DNA of 64,000 nucleotides from positions 238,315-302,314 of the forward strand of contig JANNCV010000020.1 in NCBI GenBank assembly GCA_031386985.1, read 5' to 3'. This stretch comes from JANJUB01 sp031386985. GTDB lineage: Bacteria; Armatimonadota; Fimbriimonadia; Fimbriimonadales; Fimbriimonadaceae. Position 1 is the stretch's first letter; every line of letters starts with the position of its first letter. The notes beneath the pieces are model-generated. The model was given only the letters and a program-made list of their open reading frames with translations, did not search any database and had not been told where the DNA came from. This document shows positions 17,441-25,664 of this stretch, piece after piece. Both the position numbers and the translations under genes were made by a program.

Positions 17441-18391
17441 CTATGGCCGCTTCCCGGAGTTCAGGCATGGCATCTCGTAAACCATGGTGCCAAGCCCGGA
17501 CTGGCCCGGGCTGTGCTCAAGGTACATGCCAAATCCTAGCCACGGGGTTAGGCTAAACGCCTTTTTGCTCAGAAATGACTGCTCGGCCTCATCGGCGGTG
17601 CTGAATCCTAGTTCACGGTGATTCTTCCGCACATTTTGGATGAGAGTGCTCCGATCTTGGGCACTGATTTGGGAGAGACTAACTGCTCTACTGGTCGAAC
17701 GATGCAAACTACCGAGCCCGGCCTTCTCGAAGACTAGCGCGGTAAGTTTTGCCAAGGCAGCGTTTGCGCGTTTTCGCTCTTCCATTAGAGCTTGCTCGTA
17801 AACTTCTAGTGCCAAACCCATTCGTGTGCCCATCTCCTTCGCGCTCAAAACATTTTGGCTTCGAAAAACAAATCGCGGGACCGGTTTCCATTTTAGGACT
17901 GGATTTGAGGGTCGGTCGCCGGAGGTCCATGGATTGACGCGTGTTGGTACCTCCCAATCCGCAGACACGCGGGCCTCAATCCGGGCGTGGGCTCCGTATG
18001 GCCCAAAGTCGAGCCTGATTGATGGGTGCAGGATCACGCTTCCGGGTTGGGAAAGGTCAAGCTCGCCCATTGAATTCATGATCGTGGCGATTCCGCGCTT
18101 TGAGCTTTCGCTAAATGTTGCGGTGCTAACCACATTTTTGGAAAGGCCCTTTGCGATTTCCTCAAACAGTTTTGTGCTTTCGCGAAATCCCGCCAAACCC
18201 TCATCGTCAGGATCATAAAACACCGTCACTCTGTCATTTATGTCTTTGCGAATCAGCTTGTTTGAGTCTGAATCGCTGACAAAGGCGACTACAGACTGCG
18301 AAATCTTGCTCGGAGTGCCCGACCCGACGCTTACATAGAGCCTGTCGGGGGGTGAGGCCAACAAGGATATTGCTACGAGCGGAACTACCAT
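17441..18391 (-). CDS. Hypothetical secreted protein
   Basis: A 316-residue protein that I cannot place in a family. The first 15 residues (MVVPLVAISLLASPP) form a short signal-like segment. The rest is soluble and mixed alpha/beta, with helix-rich Lys/Arg segments around 190-260. The ATG at 18391 has TAGAAT 6 nt upstream and no ribosome-binding site. It lies 26 bp upstream of the YqiJ-like gene on the same strand but the latter has its own -10, so co-transcription is uncertain. Confidence 0.6.
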   Translation of the reverse strand: MVVPLVAISLLASPPDRLYVSVGSGTPSKISQSVVAFVSDSDSNKLIRKDINDRVTVFYDPDDEGLAGFRESTKLFEEIAKGLSKNVVSTATFSESSKRGIATIMNSMGELDLSQPGSVILHPSIRLDFGPYGAHARIEARVSADWEVPTRVNPWTSGDRPSNPVLKWKPVPRFVFRSQNVLSAKEMGTRMGLALEVYEQALMEERKRANAALAKLTALVFEKAGLGSLHRSTSRAVSLSQISAQDRSTLIQNVRKNHRELGFSTADEAEQSFLSKKAFSLTPWLGFGMYLEHSPGQSGLGTMVYEMPCLNSGKRP

Positions 18392-18397
18392 GGGTGA

Positions 18398-18403
18398 ATT
18401 CTA
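18398..18403 (-). promoter_or_regulatory. Putative -10 element TAGAAT, leaderless layout
   Basis: TAGAAT on the minus strand ends exactly 6 nt before the ATG at 18391, matching the spacing seen at many other genes in this window. Confidence 0.5.
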
Positions 18404-18472
18404 CCGATCTTTTGGCGTACTCTTGGAGGAAATTCGCTCGAAAAAATGGCGTAAATGAGACAACGAATCGGC

Positions 18473-18478
18473 TAAAAT
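18473..18478 (+). promoter_or_regulatory. Putative -10 element TAAAAT, leaderless layout
   Basis: TAAAAT is followed by 6 nt and then the GTG start at 18485. No Shine-Dalgarno sequence is possible in this spacing. Confidence 0.5.
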
Positions 18479-18484
18479 TGCGTT

Positions 18485-18829
18485 GTGGGTAAGAGCGTCA
18501 TTCCGAGCATAATCCAAGGCACCGAAGGTCGCTTATTGATTTATGGCGAGCTGATGGAAGCCTTGCATTCTCTCGGCCCGATCGAAATTGAAGAGAAAAA
18601 GACTTGCTTGCACGTTGTCGCGGGCGGGAGGGCATTTCTGGGGGTTCACCCCCGAAAAGCTGGCCTTCGCGTTACGCTTGTCATGCGAGATGAGATCCGA
18701 GACCCTCGCATATTGAAAGCCGAACGAGCCTCCAAGAATCGAGTGTACAACGACCTCAACCTCCTTCCCGGCGATTGTGATGAGATGGTCAAAGGGTGGC
18801 TTCGCGAGGCTTATGAGCTTTGCCTCTGA
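18485..18829 (+). CDS. DUF5655-like small protein
   Basis: A 114-residue cytoplasmic protein with a GTG start. The pattern 'ALHSLGPIEIEEKKTCLHVVAGGRAFLGVHPRKAGLRVTLVM', followed by a C-terminal helix 'CDEMVKGWLREAYELC', is that of DUF5655 domains, which occur alone or fused to other small domains. Molecular function is unknown. It is followed by a ferritin-like gene about 50 bp downstream on the same strand. Confidence 0.65.
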   Translation: MGKSVIPSIIQGTEGRLLIYGELMEALHSLGPIEIEEKKTCLHVVAGGRAFLGVHPRKAGLRVTLVMRDEIRDPRILKAERASKNRVYNDLNLLPGDCDEMVKGWLREAYELCL

Positions 18830-18883
18830 ATCTAAAGGCCTACATCGCATCACTTGTTGAGGCGACGGGTAATCTGATTGAGC

Positions 18884-19399
18884 ATGGCTCATGATGTTGC
18901 GGGTTTGATACGATTGCTACAAGAGGCGCACTCCACCGAGGTTGGTGGGCTTGAGGCGCTGGATGCCTTTAATCCGGGTTATGCCTCCTTTGAGGCCAGC
19001 GCGGTTGTTGCCGAATACAAAAGCTCGTGCGAAAATCAGGTTCGCGCCATCGCGATTCGATTAGAAGACCTCGGCGCGAAACAAAGTCCGGCGAAGAGCT
19101 TTGTGAACGTCGTTTTTGGCAAAGCCAACGATTTGATGAACGTAGCTCGGGGCGCAGAGAGCAGAAATACGATGCTGTACGTTCGCTACTACGGCTCAGC
19201 TCATTTCAAGGCCGGGCTCTATCAGGCGATTGCGACTTACGCGAATATGCTCACTGATCCTACGACGGAAACTTTGGCGGCGACCCTGCGAAATCAAGAG
19301 CAGCACTATGCGAAGGAGCTTTTTCCGTTCATTGATGAGCTGGCTTCCTATGTGGATGATGACGAAGCTCCGCCAGTTGCGCCGGGTTTTCAGTTGTAG
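18884..19399 (+). CDS. Ferritin-like helical-bundle protein
   Basis: 171 residues from the ATG at 18884. A TTG two codons upstream (18878) is possible but lies too close to a TAATCT hexamer. The protein is all-helical, with four amphipathic segments. Glu/His residues (e.g. EALDAFN, EYKSSCE, EQHYAKELFPFIDEL) recur at roughly ferritin-like places, resembling DUF892/YciF-type proteins. A complete di-iron ligand set cannot be confirmed by eye. Confidence 0.5.
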   Translation: MAHDVAGLIRLLQEAHSTEVGGLEALDAFNPGYASFEASAVVAEYKSSCENQVRAIAIRLEDLGAKQSPAKSFVNVVFGKANDLMNVARGAESRNTMLYVRYYGSAHFKAGLYQAIATYANMLTDPTTETLAATLRNQEQHYAKELFPFIDELASYVDDDEAPPVAPGFQL

Positions 19400-19439
19400 G
19401 CAAAAACGGCAGAGCGCCATGCAGCCCGGTTGTTTTGCT

Positions 19440-19734
19440 GAGGTAACTTGGGACAGAATGGAGACCAAATCGGCAAAACGGGGCAGTGTATTGCGCGAGG
19501 GCGCGGAGCTACCGTCAACGGTCATCGCGCGCCCCTTCGAGAAGGGGCCAAACGCCTGATCCTCTTTCTGGATCGCACGGGCCTGGAAGTCTTCGTCGCG
19601 ACGACGGCCGAATCTACATCCCGCTACCATTCCAACCAAACCCCACCGATCATTCGGTTTCGGTTCAAACCAAAGGCGGCTCGGCTCGGTTCAAGAGTTT
19701 GAATATCTACGAACTCCGCTCGGCATGGCGGTAG
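19440..19734 (+). pseudogene. Frameshifted remnant of a GH32 (levanase/invertase-like) C-terminal domain
   Basis: Reading across three frames gives the consecutive C-terminal blocks of glycoside hydrolase family 32. First, RGSVLREGAELP (frame from 19458). Then LILFLDRTGLEVF (frame from 19448), whose DRTxLEVF is a GH32 C-terminal signature. Then DDGRIYIPLPFQP followed by KSLNIYELRSAW and a stop at 19732-19734. The catalytic N-terminal domain is absent. At least two frameshifts are needed, so it is a decayed fragment. It fills most of the 402-bp gap between 19399 and 19802; the rest shows nothing. Confidence 0.6.
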
Positions 19735-19801
19735 CGATTTTAGAGCGCTCGGGGTCCCCGAGAGTGCTGATGGATGATGGTTGGCAGCCCCGGACGGATT
19801 G

Positions 19802-20956
19802 TTATTTCCCAAGAAGCGTGCTTTTGGTTCCAAAAGGAATAAACTTCTTCCTGCTCGAAGTTAAAAGCGCTTTTCCAAGCATTGCATCCGGCTTAAAAAT
19901 TGCCAGTTTAGAGCCGAACAGTATTGAAACGAGACCACTCTTCTTGTAATACTTACCTGCAAAAAAACTATTTCCAGAAATTAGCCGGAACTCACTAGAT
20001 GCTCCAAGAAGCTCTGAGTTAACACGAGTCAAACCGCCTTCGATCTTGCCCTTCCAAAGTCGGCCCCGAATGACCTTTGGGCAGTTTGCTATCGTCCCCG
20101 TGCGGCTCGTCGACTTGCCAAGCGTGTAGACCTCCGCCATTAGCAGCGGGCGACCACTCCTTGCATCAACCGCCACCATCTGTGTATAATCCGACTCCCG
20201 AAATGTTTGAGCCTGAGCCTCGATAAAGCAAAATTGGTAAAACGGAACAGCTACCCTTTGTGCAATGCAGTTTAGATCCGATGCAAGCATCTCGCTGAGC
20301 GTGCTTCCACCTTGAAGACCAGGGAGCCCAACCCGCAAGCATGAAGTAGATATGCGACCGCTCGCAAACGGCCTTCCACGCAAATAGGCGTCTATGGCCC
20401 TTGACCTTGCCAGTTCCTCAGAGACAATATTCGCTCCGGCATGAGTGCCGTAGGATAGCTGAAAAAATGAGTAGACTGCACTTGGGTTGGGGCTTCCGGG
20501 ATCAAAATGTATAGTGGAATTTTGGGTTGACGCGCGCCCAAAAAACGTGGGTGTAGCAGCTATCGTGCACCCCCTTGCGTCCCTATTGAATCCTAAAATT
20601 TGTGCGCCGGATGACCCGTGCAAAGCTTTCACAACCCGCTCAGCGGAGGATCGCAAAACCTCGTCTGAAATAGCTGGCACTGGTTCCAGCCCTTTCCTCT
20701 GGTCGATTCTGAAAGCAGTTACATCACCCTTCAGATTTTCAAACATGACAGTAACGCCACCACGCAGGTGAACACACGGGCGGCCCGCTTCTTGAACCAA
20801 CTTTGCCTGAAAGTTCTCAGTGTCCGCCATCGCCTGCGGGGCAAATTCTGAATAACTTGCGAGGATCAGCGCACGGGTTTGGTTTAGCATATGCAAGTTA
20901 TTGTCTCCCCCACGCGGGGATGCAAAGCCAAGGATGATAGCAATTGATGTTGTCAT
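19802..20956 (-). CDS. Hypothetical protein, possibly secreted
   Basis: A 384-residue protein of no recognised family. The first 12 residues are hydrophobic (TTSIAIILGFA), but a short positively charged region is lacking, so export is uncertain. Several Cys residues (in GRPCVHL, RGCTIA, STSCLRV, DLNCIAQ, YQFCFIE, IANCPKV) are spaced along it. It follows the caspase-like gene by 10 bp on the same strand and is probably co-transcribed with it. Confidence 0.55.
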   Translation of the reverse strand: MTTSIAIILGFASPRGGDNNLHMLNQTRALILASYSEFAPQAMADTENFQAKLVQEAGRPCVHLRGGVTVMFENLKGDVTAFRIDQRKGLEPVPAISDEVLRSSAERVVKALHGSSGAQILGFNRDARGCTIAATPTFFGRASTQNSTIHFDPGSPNPSAVYSFFQLSYGTHAGANIVSEELARSRAIDAYLRGRPFASGRISTSCLRVGLPGLQGGSTLSEMLASDLNCIAQRVAVPFYQFCFIEAQAQTFRESDYTQMVAVDARSGRPLLMAEVYTLGKSTSRTGTIANCPKVIRGRLWKGKIEGGLTRVNSELLGASSEFRLISGNSFFAGKYYKKSGLVSILFGSKLAIFKPDAMLGKALLTSSRKKFIPFGTKSTLLGK

Positions 20957-20966
20957 GATGTAATAC

Positions 20967-22400
20967 TCACTGGGGCGGTGGAATCTTGTACCATCCCAAG
21001 TCAGGAATTTCCCAGGCAGACGGCGGCGGGACGGCGGTGCTAAGAGCTATGCGCTCTGCGGCTGTTAAATAGACATATTTGGTCGTTGCCATGTTGTCAC
21101 CGAAAGCGCCAGTCATTGGTGTGGTTAGGAGATCAGCACCGTCAAAGTAGATCGGAGGGAAGGTAGCGTTGGCATAGTCAAGTGCCTTCTTTATTGGGAA
21201 TCCCTCGGACAATTTCAAAAACATCGCTTCGGGATGCTTATAAATGTTGTCCCAACCAGCCAATCCCGCTGAAGCGTCGGCGATTAATAGAGTCTGGTCG
21301 AAGCCTCCACCAAAAGAATTGAGTTGCGGTTCGAAGTCCGCTAAAGGAAGCCGCCAGAGTTTGAAGAAGGTGTCCGGAGGGAACGGCGATCCTGGCAGCG
21401 TGTGGCAAGCATATAGCAACAGCACCGACATGGGCGGATAAGCAGCCGCAACAACTGGAACGAGATACCTGTCGCCATTCTCCTGCACCTTTCCGACTAT
21501 GGTGTACCAATCCATGTATTGCGCCGGGCCCTTCGATGCATCTACGCCTGTTTGAGCCCCATGGGTGCATGCCGCTACTGCAGTGCAAGTTTTGAGCCTT
21601 TCTAATATCGCAGTCTTGGTTGAGCTGTTGCCTGGGCCGATTGCGTATTTAGCGGCTAAAAAGCCAGCTTCGATTTTTTCGTAGCACGTCTGAGTGATGA
21701 GAAGTAGGTTCGCTGGAAGGTTCTTTCCGGTTTGGGTTAATTCGGTGCGCCAAGCGCAAAGTTGGTTCCATACCTTGGGCGAAATGGCGGTCACCACGGC
21801 CTCCGGAAAGTTTCCAATAGTGGTGCTCTGGCGCATAAACTTGAAGCTAAGCGTAAGTTCGATTACAAGGTCGGTCGCCGAGGTAAAGTGATTGCTGGCA
21901 AACCGGCAGGCACTTGGTGTCTTGACGTCTGGCCAAGCTTCATATTGTTGCTGCACCGGGGCAATCGCCAGCGGACTCTCGTCCGCATAAAACGGACATA
22001 GGGCAGGGGTAGGCCGGGTTGGCCCCCAAACCGTGGAAACATCTCGGTCGTATACAATTTCTCCACCGATTGTGAGTTTCTCGTGGCTAAGCCTAACGGC
22101 TATGATCGGATCACTGTCGGGCGGATCGAAAGGAATCGAGAGCGCTGGCCCGGCGCATACAAGCTCTACTTTCGTGCCTGAAATTTTCATTCCATTTGCG
22201 GTTACCCGTTCGCACGTTATTCCAGCCTGGAGCCTGACGTTTTGGTAATCCTTGTGATTCCATCCGTAAGGGTCTACTACCGCAAAGCTGTTCGCCAGCA
22301 ATAGGGTAACCGCGAGCGTCATGAAGAGCACCTTGCAGACCGAACTGCGCAAAGGGTTAACCTGGTGTGGGCCCGGCATTATGCCGGTTTGACGTTTCAT
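20967..22400 (-). CDS. Secreted hypothetical protein with caspase-like His/Cys motifs
   Basis: A 477-residue protein with a basic N-terminus and a signal helix (about residues 22-40). Residues 45-240 are unrecognised and contain many Cys. In the C-terminal half a strand ends in THG (His280-Gly281), and 52 residues later another strand ends in YACHT (Cys332). A helix FLKLSEGFPIKKALDYANA follows. This order and spacing match the catalytic dyad of clan CD (caspase/CHAT) folds, where HG and ACH motifs close two parallel strands. The assignment is inference. The start is ATG with TATAAT 7 nt upstream. The gene leads a two-gene operon. Confidence 0.55.
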   Translation of the reverse strand: MKRQTGIMPGPHQVNPLRSSVCKVLFMTLAVTLLLANSFAVVDPYGWNHKDYQNVRLQAGITCERVTANGMKISGTKVELVCAGPALSIPFDPPDSDPIIAVRLSHEKLTIGGEIVYDRDVSTVWGPTRPTPALCPFYADESPLAIAPVQQQYEAWPDVKTPSACRFASNHFTSATDLVIELTLSFKFMRQSTTIGNFPEAVVTAISPKVWNQLCAWRTELTQTGKNLPANLLLITQTCYEKIEAGFLAAKYAIGPGNSSTKTAILERLKTCTAVAACTHGAQTGVDASKGPAQYMDWYTIVGKVQENGDRYLVPVVAAAYPPMSVLLLYACHTLPGSPFPPDTFFKLWRLPLADFEPQLNSFGGGFDQTLLIADASAGLAGWDNIYKHPEAMFLKLSEGFPIKKALDYANATFPPIYFDGADLLTTPMTGAFGDNMATTKYVYLTAAERIALSTAVPPPSAWEIPDLGWYKIPPPQ

Positions 22401-22407
22401 TGTTTCT

Positions 22408-22413
22408 ATTATA
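22408..22413 (-). promoter_or_regulatory. Consensus -10 TATAAT, leaderless layout
   Basis: TATAAT on the minus strand lies 7 nt before the ATG at 22400, embedded in A/T-rich DNA (runs of 6-7 T at 22424-22460 on the plus strand). Confidence 0.6.
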
Positions 22414-22566
22414 GCGAGAGTTTTTTGATTTGGGCGATTTCGAAAGTTTTTTTACTTTTTTTAATTTGGGGCGTTCGGTACTGCGTATTCGGTGCTTCGC
22501 GTTCGGGGTTCGGTTTGGGTGCTGATCGGCATGGCTCGCGCTTATTGTGTTGGGTGCGCTCCCTTT

Positions 22567-22734
22567 GCTAAAGAGCGACGGGAACAGGCTAAGGAGAGGC
22601 GACTAATAGCTAAAACTCAATGAAATCAAGCTAAGGAATGGCGAGGAAAAGCAAAAACTCAACAGAAAAAATGATTTGAACGATGAGTAAAAGCTAAAAC
22701 TCAACGGGAAAAAGCTAAGGAGCGACGATTATAA
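22567..22734 (+). repeat. Eight-unit 21-bp tandem repeat encoding degenerate coiled-coil heptads
   Basis: Eight contiguous 21-bp units start at 22567, 22588, 22609, 22630, 22651, 22672, 22693 and 22714, most beginning GCTAA. Read in frame from an ATG at 22531, they translate as 7-residue units AKERREQ, AKERRLI, AKTQ, AKEWRGK, AKTQQKK, AKTQREK, AKERRL, interrupted by stops at units 3, 6 (twice) and 8. This looks like the decayed end of a coiled-coil gene or a low-complexity array. It lies in the 807-bp gap 22401-23207. Confidence 0.75.
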
Positions 22735-22793
22735 TAAAGAAATCGGTGAGTAACACCAATGATTCTATCGTCCTTTTAAGGCCCCAACTGGTT

Positions 22794-23034
22794 CTCGCGC
22801 CACATTGAAATTCAGGGCACCTACAGGTCCCTCGCGCCATACGCTCTCCCGCCGACCGGAGTTCTTTTGCGCCTGGCTCACGTGTGGCGCTATTGTAATC
22901 TGCATCCGTTATCCTGTACAGCCAAGCCCACCCCAAGCGAGTTTACTCCCGATCACTCCGATATGCGCCACACGTTATCAGACCGCGAGAGCAAGGCAAC
23001 AGCAAGCCGCGTATATGGCGCGAGGTGCGCGTAG
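22794..23034 (+). repeat. Dispersed inverted-repeat element, copy A
   Basis: The left end CTCGCGCCATACGC (22831-22844) is inverted at the right end as TATGGCGCGAGG (23014-23025). Inside are GTGTGGCGC (left) and GCGCCACAC (right). The core, including GACCGG, CACGTGTGGCGCT and GCGAGTTTACTCC, recurs near 52.1 and 58.1 kb. An outer CTCGCGCCACATTGAAAT (22794-22811) appears inverted at 52314-52331 in copy B. Confidence 0.8.
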
Positions 23035-23055
23035 CTCACTGAACTTGAAGTGACA

Positions 23056-23184
23056 CCCCAACCTCGTCGAAGCTACCGGGTTCAGAGTGCCTAAGCACGA
23101 CGTCCCGGTTGAAAACCACGAGCTAACAACCGGGACACTCGCACTAAGCGTGCTTCGGAACCCGGTAGCTACGACAAATTGGGG
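23056..23184. repeat. Long imperfect stem-loop, about 129 bp
   Basis: AGCTACCGGGTTC (23070-23082 region) pairs perfectly with GAACCCGGTAGCT (23158-23170). Inside, GTCCCGGTTG pairs with CAACCGGGAC and AGCACG with CGTGCT. Outside, CCCCAA pairs with TTGGGG with single unpaired bases between. It lies 24 bp after the aquaporin stop on that gene's 3' side, so it could be its transcript end, or a recombination site. Confidence 0.75.
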
Positions 23185-23207
23185 GGAAACGCTTTCGCAA
23201 AGTCTGC

Positions 23208-23873
23208 TTAAACCCCTTCCGAATCCATTTCCGGGCAGAAAAACTTTTGATAGCTCAACGCCGCAATCGCCGCTCCCAAACACGGGCCGACGATGTACAC
23301 CCACATGTCCTTGAAGTCATGGTTGATAGCCACGGGGCCGAACCAGCGGGCGGGGTTCAGGGCCGCCCCTGTGAGCGGGCCAACTGCAAAAATTACTCCC
23401 GCGATGCTCATACCAATGAACCAGGCCCCCATGTTTGGGCTGCCGTTTCGAACGGCGGTGCCAAAAATCGTCCAAACCAGAATCGCGGTCCCGATTGCTT
23501 CCAGAAGGGCCCCCTGAACAGGTGAAACCCCCGTTCCAAGGGCGCAGTGCCCGATGGATGCGGTGACATTGTCGGCCGGATAGAGCGAATAGACGGCAAA
23601 CGTTCCCGCCGCACCCCCAATGAGCTGCGCCATCCAATACGACGTCATGTCGCCCCACTTCATACGTTTGGTGAGAGCCATTGCAAAGCTAACGGCGGGG
23701 TTAAAGTGCCCTCCACTAATATGCCCAAAGGCCGTACCCATGGTAGCAATCGCAAGGCCGTGGGCAAGCGCAACACCGACTAAGCCAGCCTGCGCCGCAC
23801 AAGCGGCCCCGATGCCAAGGAAACAAAGAACAAATGTGCCAAGAAACTCGGCGGCTAAGACTCTACTACTCAC
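23208..23873 (-). CDS. Aquaporin (MIP family channel)
   Basis: A 221-residue channel with six membrane helices and both half-helix NPA motifs: GGHFNPAVSFA (about residue 57) and GAALNPARWFGP (about 172). NPA-NPA with ARWFGP fits water-selective AqpZ-like members rather than long glycerol facilitators. The start is GTG. Downstream of the stop is a long stem-loop; upstream is sucD on the same strand, 25 bp away. Confidence 0.93.
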   Translation of the reverse strand: MSSRVLAAEFLGTFVLCFLGIGAACAAQAGLVGVALAHGLAIATMGTAFGHISGGHFNPAVSFAMALTKRMKWGDMTSYWMAQLIGGAAGTFAVYSLYPADNVTASIGHCALGTGVSPVQGALLEAIGTAILVWTIFGTAVRNGSPNMGAWFIGMSIAGVIFAVGPLTGAALNPARWFGPVAINHDFKDMWVYIVGPCLGAAIAALSYQKFFCPEMDSEGV

Positions 23874-23898
23874 GTAGTAACCGACGAAACGGGAGGGT

Positions 23899-24765
23899 TC
23901 AAAGTGCCGATCTTAACAAAATCGGAACGTCGCTTGATTTATCTGCGACTTTTGCCCCTGCGCTCAAAAGCGCGTCCACTTTCGATTGAGCGGTGCCCTT
24001 TCCGCCCGAAACAATCGCTCCGGCGTGCCCCATGCGCTTTCCGGGAGGAGCCGTTCGGCCCGAAATGAATCCTACAACGGGCTTTTTCATGGTCTTGATG
24101 TACTCGCAAGCGGCTTCCTCGTCGGTTCCGCCAATCTCGCCAATCATGACCACGGCGGTTGTCGCCGGGTCCTTTTCAAACATTTCCATCACCTCAATAA
24201 ATCGGGTTCCGGGGATGGGATCACCGCCGATTCCGACGCAGGTGGTTTGGCCAAAGCCATTTCGGGTCATTTCCCAAACGATTTCATAGGTGAGGGTGCC
24301 AGATCGAGAAACCAAACCAATCGGTCCGGGAGCAAAAATATGTCCGGGCATGATGCCCATTTTGCATTCCCCCGGAGTGATGATTCCGGCGCAGTTTCCG
24401 CCCAGGAGCCGAGTTGTTCCGCCCGATCTGAGTTTGTTCACGGTTCTAACCATATCTTGGGTCGGAATCCCTTCCGTAATCAAAGCTACAAAGGGCATTC
24501 CCGCCGCTTCGCACTCCAAAACCGAATCAGCGGCGAAGGGGGGCGGAACAAAAATGAGCGCCGCATTCGCACCGGTTTTTGCAATCGCTTCTTCCACGGT
24601 ATCAAAAATGGGTCTTCCCAAAAGCTCGGTTCCGCCCTTGCCTGGGGTCACTCCGGCGACCACGTTGGTGCCGTATTCAATCATTTGCCCCGTGTGAAAG
24701 GCGCCTTCGCGGCCCGTCATACCGCATACAAGGACGCGTGAATTTTTATCAACAAGAATTGCCAT
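23899..24765 (-). CDS. sucD: Succinate-CoA ligase (ADP/GDP-forming), alpha subunit
   Basis: A 288-residue alpha subunit of succinyl-CoA synthetase, which makes ATP or GTP from succinyl-CoA in the TCA cycle. The N-terminal CoA-binding Rossmann domain has VCGMTGREGAFHT. The ligase domain has GEIGGTDEEAA and GHAGAIVSGGKGTAQSK, whose His is phosphorylated during catalysis. Length is normal for the family. No sucC is next to it in this window, which is unusual, since the two subunits are usually adjacent. It sits between an FKBP lipoprotein gene and the aquaporin on the same strand. Confidence 0.95.
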   Translation of the reverse strand: MAILVDKNSRVLVCGMTGREGAFHTGQMIEYGTNVVAGVTPGKGGTELLGRPIFDTVEEAIAKTGANAALIFVPPPFAADSVLECEAAGMPFVALITEGIPTQDMVRTVNKLRSGGTTRLLGGNCAGIITPGECKMGIMPGHIFAPGPIGLVSRSGTLTYEIVWEMTRNGFGQTTCVGIGGDPIPGTRFIEVMEMFEKDPATTAVVMIGEIGGTDEEAACEYIKTMKKPVVGFISGRTAPPGKRMGHAGAIVSGGKGTAQSKVDALLSAGAKVADKSSDVPILLRSAL

Positions 24766-24780
24766 GGAAGTACCTAGATG

Positions 24781-25593
24781 TTACTTCACAGCGAGCAATT
24801 TGAGCTTGACATACCACACTGTTTCGCTGGGAACGCCAGCCAAGCCCTGAGCCTGAACACGGCATAATCCGGCCGGTAGGCGGGCTTCACGAACGCCACC
24901 GAGTTTCATTCCGACGCATGCATCCTCAACGGCGATGATCATTTCATCCGTTCCGACCTGAAACGTCATGGTTTTGCCGCCTTGAATTTTCGTAGAGTCA
25001 ATGATTCGGCTCTGACCAGCCGCTCGCATCTCATAGTCCACGGTCACGGTGTCGCCTCTCTTGACCTCGCGCCCCGTCCCTTTCACGCGATCAATGATGT
25101 CATACGTCTTCTCCATCTTATACTTCACCATGTCAACAAGTTCAACGTCGAAGAAGAGATCGGTCTTGGCCGGAATGTTTCTGTCTCCGGCCTCACCGTA
25201 GCCCTTGATCCAAGGAACACTCAGCTTGCGTTTTCCGCCGATTTGCATCCCAATCAGGCCCTCATCCCAGCCCTTAATAACTTCGGCATTTCCTAGCGTA
25301 ACCGCATAGACGTTTCCATCACTGTCATTTCTATCAAAAGTTGCGCCGTTAATGAAATAGCCCTTGTATCGAACATAGAGCCGGTCGCCAAGGCTAGCCG
25401 GCGCCATTTTGGGCACAAACTCCGAGGGTTTGCCCACGACGAGGTCCTCCTTTATGATCTCCTTCAACCCTTGAGCTGAGCCCGTGGTGGTCGTAGTTGC
25501 ACCCGCTGGAGGAGAGGTTTTTTCGGGGGACTTTGAGCATCCCGCCACGAACAAAGTCGAGAATGCAACCGTAAGCGTTAAGAGACGATTCAT
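24781..25593 (-). CDS. FKBP-type peptidyl-prolyl isomerase, lipoprotein with two FKBP-like domains
   Basis: 270 residues from the ATG at 25593, chosen because it gives a lipoprotein signal peptide with lipobox FVAGC. The first domain (about residues 55-155) has the FKBP hallmarks YKGYFINGATFDRN, VIKGWDEGLIGMQIGGKR and GYGEAG. A second, more degenerate FKBP-like domain (about 170-260) has GDTVTVDYEMRA, FQVGTDEMI and VGMKLGGVREARLPAG. The product would act on protein folding in the periplasm. A TAGAAT hexamer lies 11 nt upstream. It is divergent from smpB. Confidence 0.88.
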   Translation of the reverse strand: MNRLLTLTVAFSTLFVAGCSKSPEKTSPPAGATTTTTGSAQGLKEIIKEDLVVGKPSEFVPKMAPASLGDRLYVRYKGYFINGATFDRNDSDGNVYAVTLGNAEVIKGWDEGLIGMQIGGKRKLSVPWIKGYGEAGDRNIPAKTDLFFDVELVDMVKYKMEKTYDIIDRVKGTGREVKRGDTVTVDYEMRAAGQSRIIDSTKIQGGKTMTFQVGTDEMIIAVEDACVGMKLGGVREARLPAGLCRVQAQGLAGVPSETVWYVKLKLLAVK

Positions 25594-25664
25594 AGAGCAG
25601 TGGAATTCTACCACCGTAGGTTCAACACTCCTATTGGTAAACTTGTTCCCCACCCAAGGTCATC

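Noticed and set aside
22794..23184. CRISPR array
   Set aside because: Repeats here are inverted and of unequal spacing; there are no regular direct repeats with unique spacers and no cas genes in the window.
23986..24741. 251-codon plus-strand frame opposite sucD
   Set aside because: sucD is highly conserved on the minus strand; the antisense product is low-complexity and has no homologue that I recognise.
25594..25664. tmRNA or tRNA gene near smpB and other gaps
   Set aside because: No cloverleaf with TTCGA-type T-loop and matching acceptor stem was seen; gaps are too short or filled by other hairpins. A covariance search would be decisive.
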